Below are positions 63,052 to 64,000 of a stretch of 64,000 nucleotides of DNA, piece after piece. Each line of letters starts with the position of its first letter. The stretch's first letter is position 1. The position numbers were made by a program, and so were the translations under genes. Source of the DNA: Pholis gunnellus. Lineage: Eukaryota > Chordata > Actinopteri > Perciformes > Pholidae. The notes under the pieces were generated by a model. The model had not been told where the DNA came from. It saw nothing but the letters and a program-made list of their open reading frames with translations, and did not search any database. The stretch is taken from NCBI GenBank assembly GCA_910591455.2, contig OU342817.1, positions 8,284,915 to 8,348,914 on the forward strand, read 5' to 3'.

Positions 63052-64000
63052 CTGTGGGTTGAGAAGATGGGTTAGGGTGAGGAGGGAGAGCGTGGTTATG
63101 GTAAGTGGAGCAGAGAGCTTCTCTGATGCCTCTGCCTCCTGCCTCGCCTCCTCAACTGTTGCTCCTCCTCCATAGTTGTGCCTGTGGGCCGAGTCGGATT
63201 ACTCCTGACATGATAATCTCCCTGGCTCTAGCTCCAGGAGCACTAAAGGATGCTTTGGCCTGAGCGAAGGCTTACATTTACCTTCTGCCACAAGAGAGTC
63301 TGCCATCTTAAGTGGGCGATTGGTAATAGCCTCAATTGGGAAGATCAGAAGGGTCTGCTGAAGCAAGTGTTTTCCAATCTTTTAGCAGGAATTAAGAAAG
63401 TTGACAATTGGTTTAAATGGTGCTAAGACAACACTAAACCCAGTTAAATGGAATTATCACAGCAGAGTTGTATAGTACAGCCGGCTTGAGATAAAACCAG
63501 GGATGTTGTTGTTGAAAATCTCACGTTCACGTCCCCTCCATTACAAACCAGTGTTTCAGCCCTTGAGCGGCAAATGAGGAGCAGATGGTTGTACTTTTGG
63601 AAGGTATCAGGAACTCCAGACTGCAATCTAAATAAATACCCCATCCATGGGGGAAATGCGTCAGGTGTGTGGGGTCAGTCATATATAAACAAAGGCCAAC
63701 CAGTGTGAAGAAAAGTGAAGCGATGCATGAGGGAGAGAGAGACGAGGGAGATACACAAAGTCGTACATGTGCTATTTGGGAGCGTACACCAGTCAAATAA
63801 ATCCACCGGTACAGTGTGGATTTAAACAGAAATTGATGGTTTTAGAATTGTGTCCGCAGCCAAAGATGTTGAAATTAAGCAGGAAGTCAGCATGACAACA
63901 GGAAGCAAATAATTTTCTAACAAACATCCCATTCTAATGCCATGAGTCATTCTGATATCCTCGGGCCAAGCTATACACAAACGCTTTGCAAAGTTTCACT
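63052..64000. other. Right-edge stretch
   Basis: No supported gene. A - strand open frame at 63527-63796 shows no motif. Confidence 0.5.

Overview
The window looks like a stretch of teleost fish genome. The genes are split into many short exons with GT..AG introns, and the proteins read as vertebrate families. Two of them (admp and pinhead) are present in fish and amphibians but, as I recall, absent from placental mammals. The DNA between genes holds fish-type repeats: a TA-flanked short inverted-repeat transposon, LINE 3' ends with GAATT-type tails, and many microsatellites. The exon models below were built by hand from splice sites and reading phase. Each of the five complete models closes to a whole number of codons.

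Left part (1-11.3 kb). Three exons of an excitatory amino-acid transporter (SLC1A family) lie on the + strand at 1014-2001. One carries an in-frame stop, and no downstream exon was found, so this looks like a gene remnant. Next come two secreted developmental regulators in tandem on the - strand: admp, a BMP-type ligand (2970-4726), and pnhd/pinhead, a cysteine-rich secreted protein (6556-11151). Each has a TATA-like box at a sensible distance from its ATG. This adjacency is a known conserved chordate linkage.

Middle part (11.3-29.9 kb). nim1k, an AMPK-related kinase, is on + (14467-16638). A four-exon CC chemokine of the CCL19/21/25 kind is on - (20431-21507), with a TATA box and an untranslated first exon near 22.2 kb. 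A long stretch without genes follows, with a 369-bp MITE at 23275-23643.

Right part (29.9-64 kb). ranbp3, a Ran-binding nuclear export cofactor, has 17 coding exons on + (29927-41758). Downstream lies a degenerate AT-rich tandem repeat interrupted by a LINE 3' end (about 43.4-45.8 kb), then about 10 kb with no gene I can see. nrtn (neurturin, a GDNF-family ligand) is on - (55529-56711), and two possible 5' untranslated exons lie far upstream at 62.4 and 63.0 kb. The neighbourhood of ranbp3, nrtn and perhaps a CCL25-like chemokine recalls human 19p13.

There is no operon logic here. The functional pairing that stands out is admp with pnhd, two interacting signals of early embryonic axis patterning that are physically linked. 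I saw no CRISPR array, rRNA, tRNA or phage-like system.
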